A DNA stretch of 52,783 nucleotides, taken from Roseococcus thiosulfatophilus (GTDB taxonomy: Bacteria; Pseudomonadota; Alphaproteobacteria; Acetobacterales; Acetobacteraceae). Positions 35,901 through 43,362 of this stretch are shown here, in pieces. The notes below the pieces were generated by a model. The model searched no databases and was not told the DNA's origin. It saw only the letters and a list, made by a program, of their open reading frames with translations. The DNA is taken from the NCBI RefSeq assembly GCF_017311575.1, contig NZ_JAFFQY010000009.1:1-52783 (forward strand). Reading direction: 5' to 3'. The position numbers and the translations under genes were made by a program. Positions within the stretch are counted from its first letter, which is position 1. Every line of letters starts with the position of its first letter.

Positions 35901-37034
35901 CGTCTCCAGCACCACCAGCGCCTTCAGCACGCCCACCAGCCCCGCCGCCGCCTCGGTGTGGCCGATATTGCTCTTGGCCGAGCCGATGGGCAGCACGGTG
36001 CGCCGCCCCTGCACGGCCTGGGCGATGGCCGCGGCCTCGATGGGGTCGCCCGCCGGGGTGCCGGTGCCATGCGCCTCGAAATAGCCGAGCCCGGCCGGCC
36101 TCACGCGCCCCGCCCGCAGCACGGCCGAGATCAGCGCCGCCTGCGCCCCCGCATCGGGCAGGGAGATGCCATTGGTGCGCCCCGCCCCGTTCACCCCGCT
36201 GGCGAGGATGACGCCGCGCACGAGATCGCCATCGGCCAGGGCGGCGGCCAGCGGCTTGAGCACCAGCACGACGCCGCCCTCGGCCCGCACATAGCCATCC
36301 GCCCCCGCGCCGAAGGCCTGGCAGCGGCCACGGGCGCTGAGCATGCCCGCGCGCCAGAAGCCGCCGAAGGGGAAGGGCGAGAGCAGCATGTTCACGCCGC
36401 CCACCACCGCGGCCGGGATGCGCCCGTGGCGCAGCGCCTCGCAGGCCTCGTGCAGCGCGACCAGGGCGGAGGAACAGGCCGTGTCCACCGTCATGGCCGG
36501 GCCGCGCAGGTCGAAGACATTGCCGATGCGGTTGGACAGGATGGAAAGCGCGCTGCCCGCCATGGTGTAGCGGTCGCCCGCGCCGGTGTCCTCCTGGTGG
36601 AGGTTGCCGTAATCCGTCGTGGAGCCGCCAACATAGACACCGACGGGCTGGCCGGAAACGCGGTCCTCGGGCCAGCCGGCGTCTTCCAGCGCGCGGCGCG
36701 TCAACACCAGCAGCAGGCGCTGCTGCGGGTCCGTCTCATCGGCCTCGCGCGGGGAGATGCCGAAGGCCGGCGCGTCGAAGCCCACCACGTCGCCGATGGT
36801 GCCGGCGCGGAAATGCGGCGCGCGGCCCACCTCGCCCGGGCGGGGGTGCAGGAAGCGGGCCTGGGCGAAGCGGTCGGCCGGCACCTCGGTCACCGCGTCC
36901 AGCCCCGCCTCCAGCAGGCGGGCGAACGCCGCGAGGTCCGGCGCGCCGGGCAGGCGGCAGGCCGCGCCGACAATGGCGATGGGCGGGCCACCGCCGGCCA
37001 TCGCCCCGGGCATGCCGTGACGGACCATCGTCAC
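29916..37034 (-). CDS. Fully reducing type I polyketide/fatty acid synthase, RkpA-like
   Basis: This 2372-residue enzyme is one module: KS (about 17-440; Cys187 in DTACSS, SNIGHTEAA), AT (about 530-830; Ser623 in GHSVGE), DH (about 900-1180; His928, Asp1090), a degenerate methyltransferase-like region (about 1250-1500), ER (about 1590-1960; NADPH loop GGAGAVGL), KR (about 2015-2200; Tyr2163), ACP (about 2290-2372; Ser2324 in GLDSLGG). All reductive domains look active, so it probably works iteratively to make a saturated acyl chain. There is no thioesterase; the coupled oxoamine synthase probably releases the chain. GTG 37034 or ATG 37028 is the start. The DH motif HALGLQPILP lacks the usual second glycine. 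Confidence 0.92.
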   Translation of the reverse strand: MTMVRHGMPGAMAGGGPPIAIVGAACRLPGAPDLAAFARLLEAGLDAVTEVPADRFAQARFLHPRPGEVGRAPHFRAGTIGDVVGFDAPAFGISPREADETDPQQRLLLVLTRRALEDAGWPEDRVSGQPVGVYVGGSTTDYGNLHQEDTGAGDRYTMAGSALSILSNRIGNVFDLRGPAMTVDTACSSALVALHEACEALRHGRIPAAVVGGVNMLLSPFPFGGFWRAGMLSARGRCQAFGAGADGYVRAEGGVVLVLKPLAAALADGDLVRGVILASGVNGAGRTNGISLPDAGAQAALISAVLRAGRVRPAGLGYFEAHGTGTPAGDPIEAAAIAQAVQGRRTVLPIGSAKSNIGHTEAAAGLVGVLKALVVLETGRIPATLHCETPNPNIPFDRLGLMPATHPMPLAGGAVAVNSFGFGGTNACALLGAAPPPPVAREDGREAPPLVLSAQTPTALRRLAGDWATLLAKAPPARAAAMARGQARHRALRAHRLVLRGPRPARALANFARGEEVAGAATGKAGHGAGVGFLFTGNGAAWARMGAAEMRGSAPFRAAVERADAALTPQLGWSVAALLERGVTKAELARTAIAQPLLFTLQHAIVAALAEEGITPAFCIGHSVGEVAAAEAAGLLSLRQAARLIAARSRHQEARRGVGRMAVLGATPEEARPVLAECSEGEDWPVEIAAVNTPASLTVAGPEPALARLAEAAAARRWAWLPLDLDYAFHSAAMDPVRAGLLRDLRGLRGREGGVPLISTVTGQLLDPDACDAAYWWRNLREPVRFADAMATGLARHPALLVEIGPRPLLQGYLRTLLRAAGREVPSMATLRPHRARQADPFPALADAATAQGADPRGGRAFQGPAEFRALPALPLEPQPHWLPRSVEARPLLHTPPEGGLLGHRHGEAGEEWRNTLDTAGAPWLADHALGLQPILPAAAMVEIALEAGFLRHPATPWLEVTDFTILRPMPLASDALRELRARLDEEGGFRLESRRRLGTEAWALHATARLSPLPPPPEPEGAAEPVGEWQGGAALTQAAARLGLEYGPAFRPVTRFATRRETGQVRLELDLPATAPPDEAFHLHPVRLDGALQGLLGLLGDAQEGPARDGFLPVRFGRVLARREGGVAVAAEIAITAPGERGVAARITLRDALGRAVARLEEATFQRVPLGERAAAPPVFHGEWVPAPVPLGWPEAAPALDPAMLDLPPPGPPLEEAALLLDAHAAAAAQEAGLATAEGPLAHALRAHLGAAAQELPAAHAIWQQVMLEAPALAQELATLAEAAEALPTALPGLPMPPARLSPDAESLHRLGAALAHGAARLLEGWPAARPCRVLLAGATEGPLLPALRQALPSEARLIATHLPGQRPPPVPPGVELAEWDPAGPDAPPAEAELVLALALSPRRAGGQALAEGLRRATAPGGALLLAEPLPSLFWDMTEGLAAEWWTTRRLLDAAGWNAALLGAGWDRPRILPLPPSPWPAALVAAAMPESGQLLPAAMGRHFALWNGPAKQEWANALAEALAAAGARVTRLPENPAPATLRGATLLAWPEPGPEGLAATAQLAATAEGVAEGLHLVTRGGATRPGAAGLLALGRVLANEMSALRPRRHDLDLGLDPQAAARRLAAALLTPPDAEAEQLLTQAGRLVPRVAAGVPAPPPPPGPLRLAVGMPGQLGTLAWQPAPEVAAHPLGPGEVRLSVQAVGLNFRDVMWAQGLLPEDILRAGFAGPGLGMELAGVVEAVGPGCALAPGQPVLGVAPRALATRAVTREEALVPRPGWLAPEEAAGLPVAFLTAVHALEELGRIAPGDRVLIHGGAGAVGLAALQVALAAGARVAATAGTEARRALLRAAGAEVALDSRSAGFAEELRAHWEAPPGEGCVDLCLNSLSGEAMERSLALMAPFGRFLELGKRDYAEARRAPLRPLRRNVSYFAVDVDELARARPALARRHLESLMRRLEEGVFRPLPVRVHAAATVEDAFRRLQAGGHVGKLVIRPPEEAAEAGARPRWMPPQAGMGEGWVVVVGGTTGFGLEAARWLAGQGARRLALLSRRGAAAPGAVEAAESLGPMTRLLACDATDAAALSAALEQLRAEAPITGVVHAAAVLSDGVAARLDARAARSVWDAKVVVAENLDRLTEADEPGLFLLFSSATVPIGSPGQAAYVAANAGMEALARRRQAQGRPALAVQWGPISDAGMLAGEEARAEGLARRLGAVALTAREALDRLPALLESGVAVAGVARLDWPAARRSLALLAEPPFLALAGQVGAEGEAEDISLPALRAMGEDAARDAIQRMVGVEIGRILRLPAHSIALDAPLAGLGLDSLGGLELRTALERRFSVSLPLQGVGEGLTVQGVAQLLLDGLKPGREAAE

Positions 37035-37212
37035 GCCCCCATCTCCGGCCGGTGCCGAGTGCCGGCGGCGGTGCCGCGGAGGGTCCTGTTACTCACGTCA
37101 TCCGGATGGATGAAAGCAGCCAGCGAAGTCAACCCTACGTATATCCCGCTCCGACAAAAATATATGCCAGAATCATGTGTTACGGATCTCAAGGCCACGC
37201 GCGACGGCACAG
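37035..37212. promoter_or_regulatory. AT-richer leader upstream of the PKS operon
   Basis: This 178-bp gap lies between the glycosyltransferase stop and the PKS start, both on the reverse strand. It is far less GC-rich than its neighbours, with ATATATTTTTGTCGG on the reverse strand, and probably contains the PKS operon promoter. I could not fix convincing hexamers. Confidence 0.4.
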
Positions 37213-38478
37213 CTATTCCTGCAACAGCGTGGCGAGCGCCCGTTCCTGAACCTCGGGGCGCGGCTCGCGGCCGCAGAGGCGGTCCAGGAAACGCTCGGTC
37301 TCGCGGAAATGGCCGCTCCAGCTGGGCGGGCGCCACTGGGCGAGGCGCTGGAACTGGGCCTGGCGGCGGGCGCTGCCGGGTTCGGACAGGGCGCGCACGG
37401 CCTCGGACCAGCCGTGGAAGTCGAGCGGGTGGAAGAATTCCGGCACATTCCCGCCCACCTCCCGCGCGGGCGGGATGTCGGAGGCGATGACGGGCGTGCC
37501 GCAGGCCAGCGCCTCGGCGACGGGAATGCCATAGCCCTCGGCGAAGCTGGGGGCGAGCAGGGCGGAGGCGCCGCGCATCAGCCGCGCCACCTCGGGGTCC
37601 GGCAGGCGGCCGCATTCCTCGACCAGCCCGCCGAAATCCACGCGTTCCAGCATGCGGAACACGTCCTCATTGTCCCAGCCGCGGCGGCCGATGATGCGAA
37701 GCCGGGGCGTGCCGGGCTGCCCCTCCCGCGCGAATTGCCGCCACATCTGCAGCGCGAGCAGGTGGTTCTTCCGCGGCTCGATGGTCCCGACCATCACGAC
37801 ATAGGGGCGGCCGGGCGGGGCCTCGGGGACGGGCGGGGAGGCGTCCGGCAGGTCGAGGCCGAGGCCCACCGCCTGCACCGGCGGCTGGGCGAGGCCCGCC
37901 TCACGCAGCCGGGCATGGAATTGCAGCGCCACATGCCGGGTGGGGGTGATGACCCCGGCGGCGAGGGAGGAGATCACGCGCAGGCGCTGGGCATGTTGAA
38001 CGGTGGAGTGGGGGCGGCAATACTCCGGGAAGCCGAGCGGGATCAGGTCATGCAGCATGGGCACGAAGCGCGCGCCAGCCGCCACCACCCCCGCGATGGC
38101 GCCCTCCTTGTGGACGGCGCGGTGCGAGGTGACGAGGAAGATGCTGTCCTTCTTCTGGCCGAGGCGCTGCGCCAGCGCCCAGCGCCCGCCGCCCCAGAGC
38201 CGGCGCGACAGCGCGGCCGCCGCCATGGCCCGGAACCGCGCGAGGCCGCCCTCCTTGCCCGGGGCCACCACCGCGTCGGCCTCGGTCAGCAGGGAGCGGG
38301 CGAAACCATCCGGCAAGGCCGCGAACCATCCCCAGGGCGACTGCGCGACGAAGGTGACGCGGCTTTCGGGCAGGGCACGCCAATGGCGCGCATGTGCGAT
38401 CTCGACACGATCCACGCCGCTCGGCTGCCCATGCCATGCGAGCCCCAGCAGGCGGGAGATGTCGAGGACGATATGCAC
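37213..38478 (-). CDS. Glycosyltransferase family 4
   Basis: This 421-residue GT-B enzyme has the retaining GT4 signature: VGTIEPRKNH near residue 230 and EGYGIPVAEALACGTPVIAS around 315-335, which contains the EX7E pair. It transfers a sugar from a nucleotide donor to an unknown acceptor. The N-terminus (MHIVLDISRLL) fits the WsaF/mannosyltransferase-like group. It lies upstream of, and in the same direction as, the PKS-KpsS operon, so a role in the same capsule or glycolipid is plausible, though the 178-bp gap suggests a separate promoter. Confidence 0.85.
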   Translation of the reverse strand: MHIVLDISRLLGLAWHGQPSGVDRVEIAHARHWRALPESRVTFVAQSPWGWFAALPDGFARSLLTEADAVVAPGKEGGLARFRAMAAAALSRRLWGGGRWALAQRLGQKKDSIFLVTSHRAVHKEGAIAGVVAAGARFVPMLHDLIPLGFPEYCRPHSTVQHAQRLRVISSLAAGVITPTRHVALQFHARLREAGLAQPPVQAVGLGLDLPDASPPVPEAPPGRPYVVMVGTIEPRKNHLLALQMWRQFAREGQPGTPRLRIIGRRGWDNEDVFRMLERVDFGGLVEECGRLPDPEVARLMRGASALLAPSFAEGYGIPVAEALACGTPVIASDIPPAREVGGNVPEFFHPLDFHGWSEAVRALSEPGSARRQAQFQRLAQWRPPSWSGHFRETERFLDRLCGREPRPEVQERALATLLQE

Positions 38479-38520
38479 GCCTCAATTGTCCTCATTTTTG
38501 CGGTGTTGGAAAGAGATCGT

Positions 38521-38535
38521 TTACGCGGCACGTAA
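38521..38535. promoter_or_regulatory. Inverted repeat TTACG-CGGCA-CGTAA in divergent promoter
   Basis: Perfect 5-bp arms with a 5-bp spacer lie between the divergent glycosyltransferase and thioesterase genes. It could be a regulator site; no regulator gene is adjacent. Confidence 0.3.
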
Positions 38536-38583
38536 GGCTAGGCACGGGATTCAGGGCCAGCGCAAATGAAGGATGATGAAACA

Positions 38584-39015
38584 ATGAGCATTTGGCGTCA
38601 GCCTACCACTATCGAACAGATCACTGCCCGTGCCACGGGCACCGTAAATGGATATCTTGGCGTCCGTGTGACCGAAATTGGCCCTGATTACATTCTTGGC
38701 GAATTGCCGGTGGATGAACGACACGTTCAGCCTTTCGGCGTGATCCACGGCGGCGTTTCGGTCGTGCTGGCGGAGACGCTGGGCAGCCTCGCTTCCATGA
38801 TGGCCTGTGAACCGGGTTTCACCGCCGTGGGGCTGGAAGTCAACGCCAATCACCTGCGCCCTGTTCCAAAAGGAGATGTGGTGCGCGGCCGCTGCACCCC
38901 CGTCCGGATTGGACGCAGCGTGCAGGTCTGGAACATCGAGCTGCGGCGCGGCGACGGGCATCTTTCTTGCGTGTCCCGTCTGACCACATCCATCATAGAG
39001 GCACGCCCCGCATGA
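38584..39015 (+). CDS. Hotdog-fold acyl-CoA thioesterase (PaaI/YdiI type)
   Basis: This 143-residue thioesterase has the family motif HVQPFGVIHGGVSVVLAET, including the HGG and catalytic Glu positions of YdiI/EntH-type enzymes. The most likely activity is hydrolysis of an aromatic or short acyl-CoA such as 1,4-dihydroxy-2-naphthoyl-CoA, but this is not certain. I chose ATG 38584 because AAGGA lies 10 bases upstream; ATG 38566 adds 6 residues. The first 150 bp are less GC-rich than neighbouring genes. The stop overlaps the asparaginase-like start (ATGA). Confidence 0.85.
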   Translation: MSIWRQPTTIEQITARATGTVNGYLGVRVTEIGPDYILGELPVDERHVQPFGVIHGGVSVVLAETLGSLASMMACEPGFTAVGLEVNANHLRPVPKGDVVRGRCTPVRIGRSVQVWNIELRRGDGHLSCVSRLTTSIIEARPA

Positions 39016-40010
39016 CACGATCCAGGATTGCGCTGATCGGAACCGGCGGCACCATTTCGTCCCTCGGGGAAGATCCGTTCGACATCATTGACTACGGGCG
39101 GCATGGCCGCATCATGAACGCGCAGCAATTGCTCGAATATTGGCCACAAGTCGCGCAGGTCGCGGATGTACGCCCTGTGAAATTTTCCGCCATGCCCTCC
39201 ACCGCCATCGGCCCCGCGCAATGGCTGGAGCTGGTGCGCGCCTGCCACCAGGCGGCGGCGGACATGCCGGACCTGGACGGCATCGTGGTGACGCATGGCA
39301 CCGCCTCGCTGGAGGAGACGGCCTATTTCCTCTCGCTGACCGTCAAGCTGGACATTCCGGTGGTGGTGGTGGGGGCGCAGCGGCCTTCCTCCGGCCTGTC
39401 GTCCGATGCGGGGATGAACCTCGCCAATGCCTGCCGCGTGGCGGGCGACCCGGGCGCGCGGGGCCTGGGCGCGCTGGTGCTGCTGAATGACGAGATCCAT
39501 GCGGCGCGCGAGGTGACCAAGACCAGCACGAGCCGCCTTCAGACCTTCCGCAGCCCGGATTTCGGCTGCCTGGGCCATGCGGACGCCGACAAGATCGCGT
39601 GGTATCGCCGCCCGCTGCGGCCGGTGGGCAAGGCCACCGAGTTCGACGTGGCGGGGCGCGAGAGCCTGCCGCGGGTGGACATCGTCTATTGCTATGGCGG
39701 GGCCGATGGCGCGGCGGTGGAGGCCTTCGTGGCGGCGGGGGCGGAGGGGCTGGTCTCGGCCGGCTTCGCGCCCTCCTTCGTGACGCCCGAGATGGCCGAG
39801 GCCTTCACCCGCGTCATGGCCGGCGGCGTGCCGGTGGCGGCCAGCACGCGGGCGGGCTCGGGGCGAATGTTCTACACCACCCGCATGCGTGAGCCGGGCT
39901 TCGTGAACGCCGACAACCTCAACCCGCAGAAGGCGCGGGTGCTGCTGATGCTGGGGCTGACGGTGACGAAGGATGTCGCGGGGCTGAACGCCATCTTCGA
40001 GCGGTATTAG
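39012..40010 (+). CDS. L-asparaginase-like protein with altered TD motif
   Basis: This 332-residue protein has the asparaginase fold signatures: Thr14 in GTGGTIS, Thr97 in VTHGTASLEETAYF, GAQRPSSGLSSD and Lys170 in REVTKTSTS. In type I/II asparaginases the second motif reads HGTDT and its Asp is part of the Thr-Lys-Asp triad; here it is Ala98. Hydrolysis of asparagine is therefore doubtful, although the rest of the fold is intact at normal length. It is translationally coupled to the upstream thioesterase and overlaps the convergent thioesterase by 4 bp. Confidence 0.82.
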   Translation: MTRSRIALIGTGGTISSLGEDPFDIIDYGRHGRIMNAQQLLEYWPQVAQVADVRPVKFSAMPSTAIGPAQWLELVRACHQAAADMPDLDGIVVTHGTASLEETAYFLSLTVKLDIPVVVVGAQRPSSGLSSDAGMNLANACRVAGDPGARGLGALVLLNDEIHAAREVTKTSTSRLQTFRSPDFGCLGHADADKIAWYRRPLRPVGKATEFDVAGRESLPRVDIVYCYGGADGAAVEAFVAAGAEGLVSAGFAPSFVTPEMAEAFTRVMAGGVPVAASTRAGSGRMFYTTRMREPGFVNADNLNPQKARVLLMLGLTVTKDVAGLNAIFERY

Positions 40011-40408
40011 GCCAGTTTGGAATACCCCGCGCGCCAGGCCTCGGGCATGGGCGCGGGGCGGCGCGTCTCGCGGTCAATGAAGACGATGACGCTCTCCGCC
40101 GTGGCGAAGCAGGCATCGTCCTTGAACAGCCCCTGCGCGATGGTGATGGAGGAATTCCCCACCCGCGCGATGGCGCTGCCGATGCGCACCTGGCCGGGAT
40201 AGAAGATCTCGGCCAGGTATTCGATGGACACCTTCCGCAGCGCGGACGCCATGCCACGTTCGTGCGGCAGGCCCGAGACGGCGCAGATGATGTCGCCGCG
40301 GCCCGCCTCGCACAACGCCGCGATGGAGGCGTTGTTCACGTGGCCGTTGAAGTCGGTGTCCTGGATGCGGAGCTTTTCTTCCGTCCAGAAGGGGTATTCG
40401 CTCCGCAT
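40007..40408 (-). CDS. Acyl-CoA thioesterase, 4HBT/YbgC-FadM family
   Basis: This 133-residue hotdog protein has the YbgC/FadM active-site signature RIQDTDFNGHVNNA with Asp in the first loop, and VSIEYLAEI later. It should hydrolyse an acyl-CoA thioester; chain specificity is not readable. The ATG at 40408 lies 4 bp after the upstream lipoprotein stop, suggesting co-transcription. It converges on the asparaginase-like gene with a 4-bp overlap. Confidence 0.85.
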   Translation of the reverse strand: MRSEYPFWTEEKLRIQDTDFNGHVNNASIAALCEAGRGDIICAVSGLPHERGMASALRKVSIEYLAEIFYPGQVRIGSAIARVGNSSITIAQGLFKDDACFATAESVIVFIDRETRRPAPMPEAWRAGYSKLA

Positions 40409-40412
40409 CGCC

Positions 40413-40826
40413 TCAGAACGCGCTGAGACCGGAGTTGCGGATGGTCACCTGCCGGGCGGCGCAGATGTTCACGCCCCGCAGTTCCGCCGCGCGGCCATTC
40501 ACCCAGACCACGCGGAAGTCATAGCGCGTCGCATTCGCCGCCTGGTAGTTCACGAAGCGGCCGGGCGGCAACATGGAGCTGCCCAGCTGGTCGCGCCCCC
40601 AGGCGTTGATGGCGGAGGGGCTGAAATACACCTCCCGCACCGTCAGGCCGGACTGGTTGGCGATGCGGAAGCGCGTGTCGCAGCCCGGCGCGGGCCGGAT
40701 GGGCATGACCTGCTGCTGCACCGGGGCCACATAGACCGGCTGGACCACGGTGGGCCCCTGCTGCGGCACGCAGGCCGCGAGCAGGGTGGAGGCGGCGAGA
40801 ACCGCGGCGGCGGCAAGGGTCTTCAT
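40413..40826 (-). CDS. Small lipoprotein with conserved alphaproteobacterial periplasmic domain
   Basis: This 137-residue protein begins KTLAAAAVLAASTLLAAC, a lipoprotein signal with the lipobox LAAC. A Gln/Val/Pro linker leads to a single beta-rich domain (FRIANQSGLTVREVYFSPS, WGRDQLGSSMLPPG, YDFRVVWVNG) of a type seen in many alphaproteobacteria but without known function. It should be anchored in the outer or inner membrane, facing the periplasm. The start at ATG 40826 is set by the signal peptide. Confidence 0.8.
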   Translation of the reverse strand: MKTLAAAAVLAASTLLAACVPQQGPTVVQPVYVAPVQQQVMPIRPAPGCDTRFRIANQSGLTVREVYFSPSAINAWGRDQLGSSMLPPGRFVNYQAANATRYDFRVVWVNGRAAELRGVNICAARQVTIRNSGLSAF

Positions 40827-40870
40827 GGTCGGTTTCCTACCCGTTGACGCCGCCATGTTACCCAGGATTT

Positions 40871-40899
40871 CCTGACGGTAAACCTAGGGTAATGTCAGG
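40871..40899. promoter_or_regulatory. Inverted repeat CCTGAC...GTCAGG upstream of lipoprotein
   Basis: Six-base perfect arms flank an AT-richer centre containing CCTAGG. It lies between the RraA-like stop and the lipoprotein start, both reverse strand, so it may serve as a terminator or a regulatory site. No T-run follows. Confidence 0.3.
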
Positions 40900-40909
40900 C
40901 CTCGCGCCG

Positions 40910-41626
40910 TCAGGCGCGGCCAGCCGCCTTATCGGCCTCGTAGCGCGCCTTGTTCTCGGCATTGGCGGGATAGAGGCCGGGCAGGGCGTGGCCCGCATCC
41001 ACCTGCTTCATGATCCAGCCTTCCAGGCGCTCCTGCTCGATGGCCTCGGTGGTCACGGCGTCCACGATGTCGGCGGGGATCAGCACGCAGCCATCGGCGT
41101 CGGCCACGATGATGTCACCGGGGAAGACGGCCACGCCGCCGCAGCCGATGGGCTCCTGCCAGGCGACGAAGGTCAGGCTGGCGACGGAGGGGGACGCGGC
41201 GCCGCCGGCGCACCACACCGGCAGGCCCGTACCGTTCACGCCCGCCACGTCCCGCACCGCGCCATCGGTCACCAGCGCGGTCACGCCGCGCTTGGCCAGC
41301 CGCGCGCAGAGGATGTCGCCGAAGATGCCGGCGTCGGTCACGCCCATGGCATCCGCCACGGCGATCACGCCCTCGGGCATGGCTTCGATGGCGGCGCGGG
41401 TGGAGATGGGGCTGGCCCAGGAGGCGGGGGTGGCCAGGTCCTCGCGGGCGGGGACGAAGCGCAGCGTGAAGGCCTCGCCTACCAACCGCTTGCCCTGCGC
41501 GGCGGGGGTGAAGGGGGCGGCGCCGCGCATCCAGACGGAGCGCAGCCCCTTCTTCAGCAGCACGGTGGTCAGCGTCGCGGTGGTGATCTTCTCCAGCGCG
41601 GACTTGGTCTCGGGCGAAAGCGGCAT
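40910..41626 (-). CDS. RraA-like / HMG aldolase family protein
   Basis: This 238-residue protein belongs to the RraA / 4-hydroxy-4-methyl-2-oxoglutarate aldolase family. It shows GIFGDILCARLAKRG, the DGAVRDVAG metal and substrate motif and the GDIIVADADGCVLIP segment. Members of this size with metal-binding Asp/Arg usually cleave oxo-acids such as HMG or carboxy-hydroxy-oxoadipate; RNase E inhibition is a role of the shorter E. coli protein. Substrate unknown. It follows the acyl-CoA synthetase by 58 bp on the same strand. Confidence 0.85.
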   Translation of the reverse strand: MPLSPETKSALEKITTATLTTVLLKKGLRSVWMRGAAPFTPAAQGKRLVGEAFTLRFVPAREDLATPASWASPISTRAAIEAMPEGVIAVADAMGVTDAGIFGDILCARLAKRGVTALVTDGAVRDVAGVNGTGLPVWCAGGAASPSVASLTFVAWQEPIGCGGVAVFPGDIIVADADGCVLIPADIVDAVTTEAIEQERLEGWIMKQVDAGHALPGLYPANAENKARYEADKAAGRA

Positions 41627-41684
41627 GGGGCGGGCTCCAGTCTGAATTCGCGCCGGTTTTCCGCCCGCCCGGCCGCTGCGTCAA

Positions 41685-43334
41685 TCAGGCGGTCTTTTCC
41701 ACCACCAGGCCAAGCTCCTCGATCATGCGTTCGCGCATCAGGAATTTCTGCACCTTGCCGGTGACGGTCATGGGGAATTCCTCCACGAACTTCACGTAGC
41801 GCGGGATCTTGTAGTGGGCGATCTGGCCCTGGCAGTAAGCGCGGATCTCCTCCGCCGTCGCGCTCTCGCCGGGCTTGAGGCGGATCCAGGCGCAGAGTTC
41901 CTCGCCGAACTTCGCATCGGGCACGCCCACCACCTGCACCTCGGCCACCTTGGGGTGGCGGAAGAGGAATTCCTCCACCTCGCGCGGGTAGATGTTTTCG
42001 CCGCCGCGGATGACGAGGTCCTTGATGCGGCCGACGATGTTGCAGAAGCCTTCCTTGTCGATCACCGCGAGGTCGCCGGTGTGCATCCAGCGCGCGGCGT
42101 CGATCGCCTCCGCCGTGCGCTCCGGGTCGCCCCAATAGCCCTGCATCACCGAGTAGCCGCGGGTGCAGAGTTCGCCCGCCGTGCCGCGCGGGACGATGCG
42201 GCCCTCCGCGTCCACGATCTTCACCTCCACATGCGGGTGGATGCGGCCCACGGTGGAGACCCGGCGCTCGATGCTGTCCGTCGTGCTGGACTGGAAGCTG
42301 ACGGGGCTGGTTTCCGTCATGCCATAGGCGATGGTGACTTCGGACATGTGCATGTCCGTGATGGCGCGGCGCATCACCTCGATGGGGCAGGGCGAGCCCG
42401 CCATGATGCCGGTGCGGAGGCTCGTCAGGTCGAACTTGCCGAAATCCGGGTGGTTCAACTGCGCGATGAACATGGTGGGCACGCCATAGAGGGCGGTGCA
42501 GCGTTCCGCCTGCACGGCCTCCAGCGTGGCCAGCGGGTCGAAGCCCTCGCCGGGATAGACGATGGCCGCGCCATGCGTGGTGCAGGCGAGGTTGCCCAGC
42601 ACCATGCCGAAGCAGTGATAGAGAGGCACGGGGATGCACACCACGTCCTGCTCGGTGAAGCGCTGCGCCTCGCCGATGAAGAAGCCGTTGTTCAGGATGT
42701 TGTGGTGCGTCAGCGTGGCGCCCTTCGGCGCGCCGGTGGTGCCGGAGGTGAATTGGATGTTGATGGGGTCGTCGCATTGCAGCGTGGCCGAGACCTCGCG
42801 CAGATGCGCGCGGGCCGCGTCGGAGGCGGGCTCCATCAGCGCGGAGAAGTTCAGGTAGCCCTTGTGGGTCTCGGCGCCGATCTGGATGCGGTGGCGCAGC
42901 AGGGGCAGTTTCTCCGCGCCCAGCACCTCCAGCATGGTGACGTATTCGGAGGTCTTGAAGCGCGTGGCCGTGATGATGGCCGCGCAGCCCGCCTTGTTCA
43001 GCGCGTACTCGACTTCCGTCAGCCGGTAGGCCGGGTTGATGTTCACCAGGATCAGCCCCGCCAGCGCGGTGGCGTATTGCGTCAGCGCCCATTCGCTGTT
43101 GTTGGGCGACCAGATGCCGATGCGGTCGCCAGGCTTGAGGCCGAGCGCCAGCAGGTTGGCGGCGACGTCCTCGGCGCGGCGCAGCATCTCCCCATAGGTC
43201 CAGCGCACGCCCTGGTGGCGGACGATGAGCGCCGGGCGGTCGGCGAATTGCTGCGCCGCGCGGGTGAAATGCGTGCCGATCGTCTCGCCGAACAGGGGCG
43301 TGGACGAGGCGCCATGGACGTAGCTGTCGGCCAT
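41685..43334 (-). CDS. Acyl-CoA synthetase (AMP-binding, fatty-acid type)
   Basis: This 549-residue ligase activates a carboxylic acid with ATP and CoA. The P-loop [46 protein letters not shown] and the catalytic-Lys motif TGKVQKF are all present. Sequence style ([16 protein letters not shown]) fits the FadD-like / methylmercaptopropionate-CoA ligase group; the acid is uncertain, with medium to long chain most likely. It lies 28 bp after gntK. Confidence 0.93.
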   Translation of the reverse strand: MADSYVHGASSTPLFGETIGTHFTRAAQQFADRPALIVRHQGVRWTYGEMLRRAEDVAANLLALGLKPGDRIGIWSPNNSEWALTQYATALAGLILVNINPAYRLTEVEYALNKAGCAAIITATRFKTSEYVTMLEVLGAEKLPLLRHRIQIGAETHKGYLNFSALMEPASDAARAHLREVSATLQCDDPINIQFTSGTTGAPKGATLTHHNILNNGFFIGEAQRFTEQDVVCIPVPLYHCFGMVLGNLACTTHGAAIVYPGEGFDPLATLEAVQAERCTALYGVPTMFIAQLNHPDFGKFDLTSLRTGIMAGSPCPIEVMRRAITDMHMSEVTIAYGMTETSPVSFQSSTTDSIERRVSTVGRIHPHVEVKIVDAEGRIVPRGTAGELCTRGYSVMQGYWGDPERTAEAIDAARWMHTGDLAVIDKEGFCNIVGRIKDLVIRGGENIYPREVEEFLFRHPKVAEVQVVGVPDAKFGEELCAWIRLKPGESATAEEIRAYCQGQIAHYKIPRYVKFVEEFPMTVTGKVQKFLMRERMIEELGLVVEKTA

Positions 43335-43362
43335 TCGGCCCTCCCTGGGATTTGATGCGATT

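Noticed and set aside
29901-37490. Forward frame of 2529 residues opposite the PKS
   Set aside because: No recognisable domain; the opposite strand encodes all PKS catalytic motifs.
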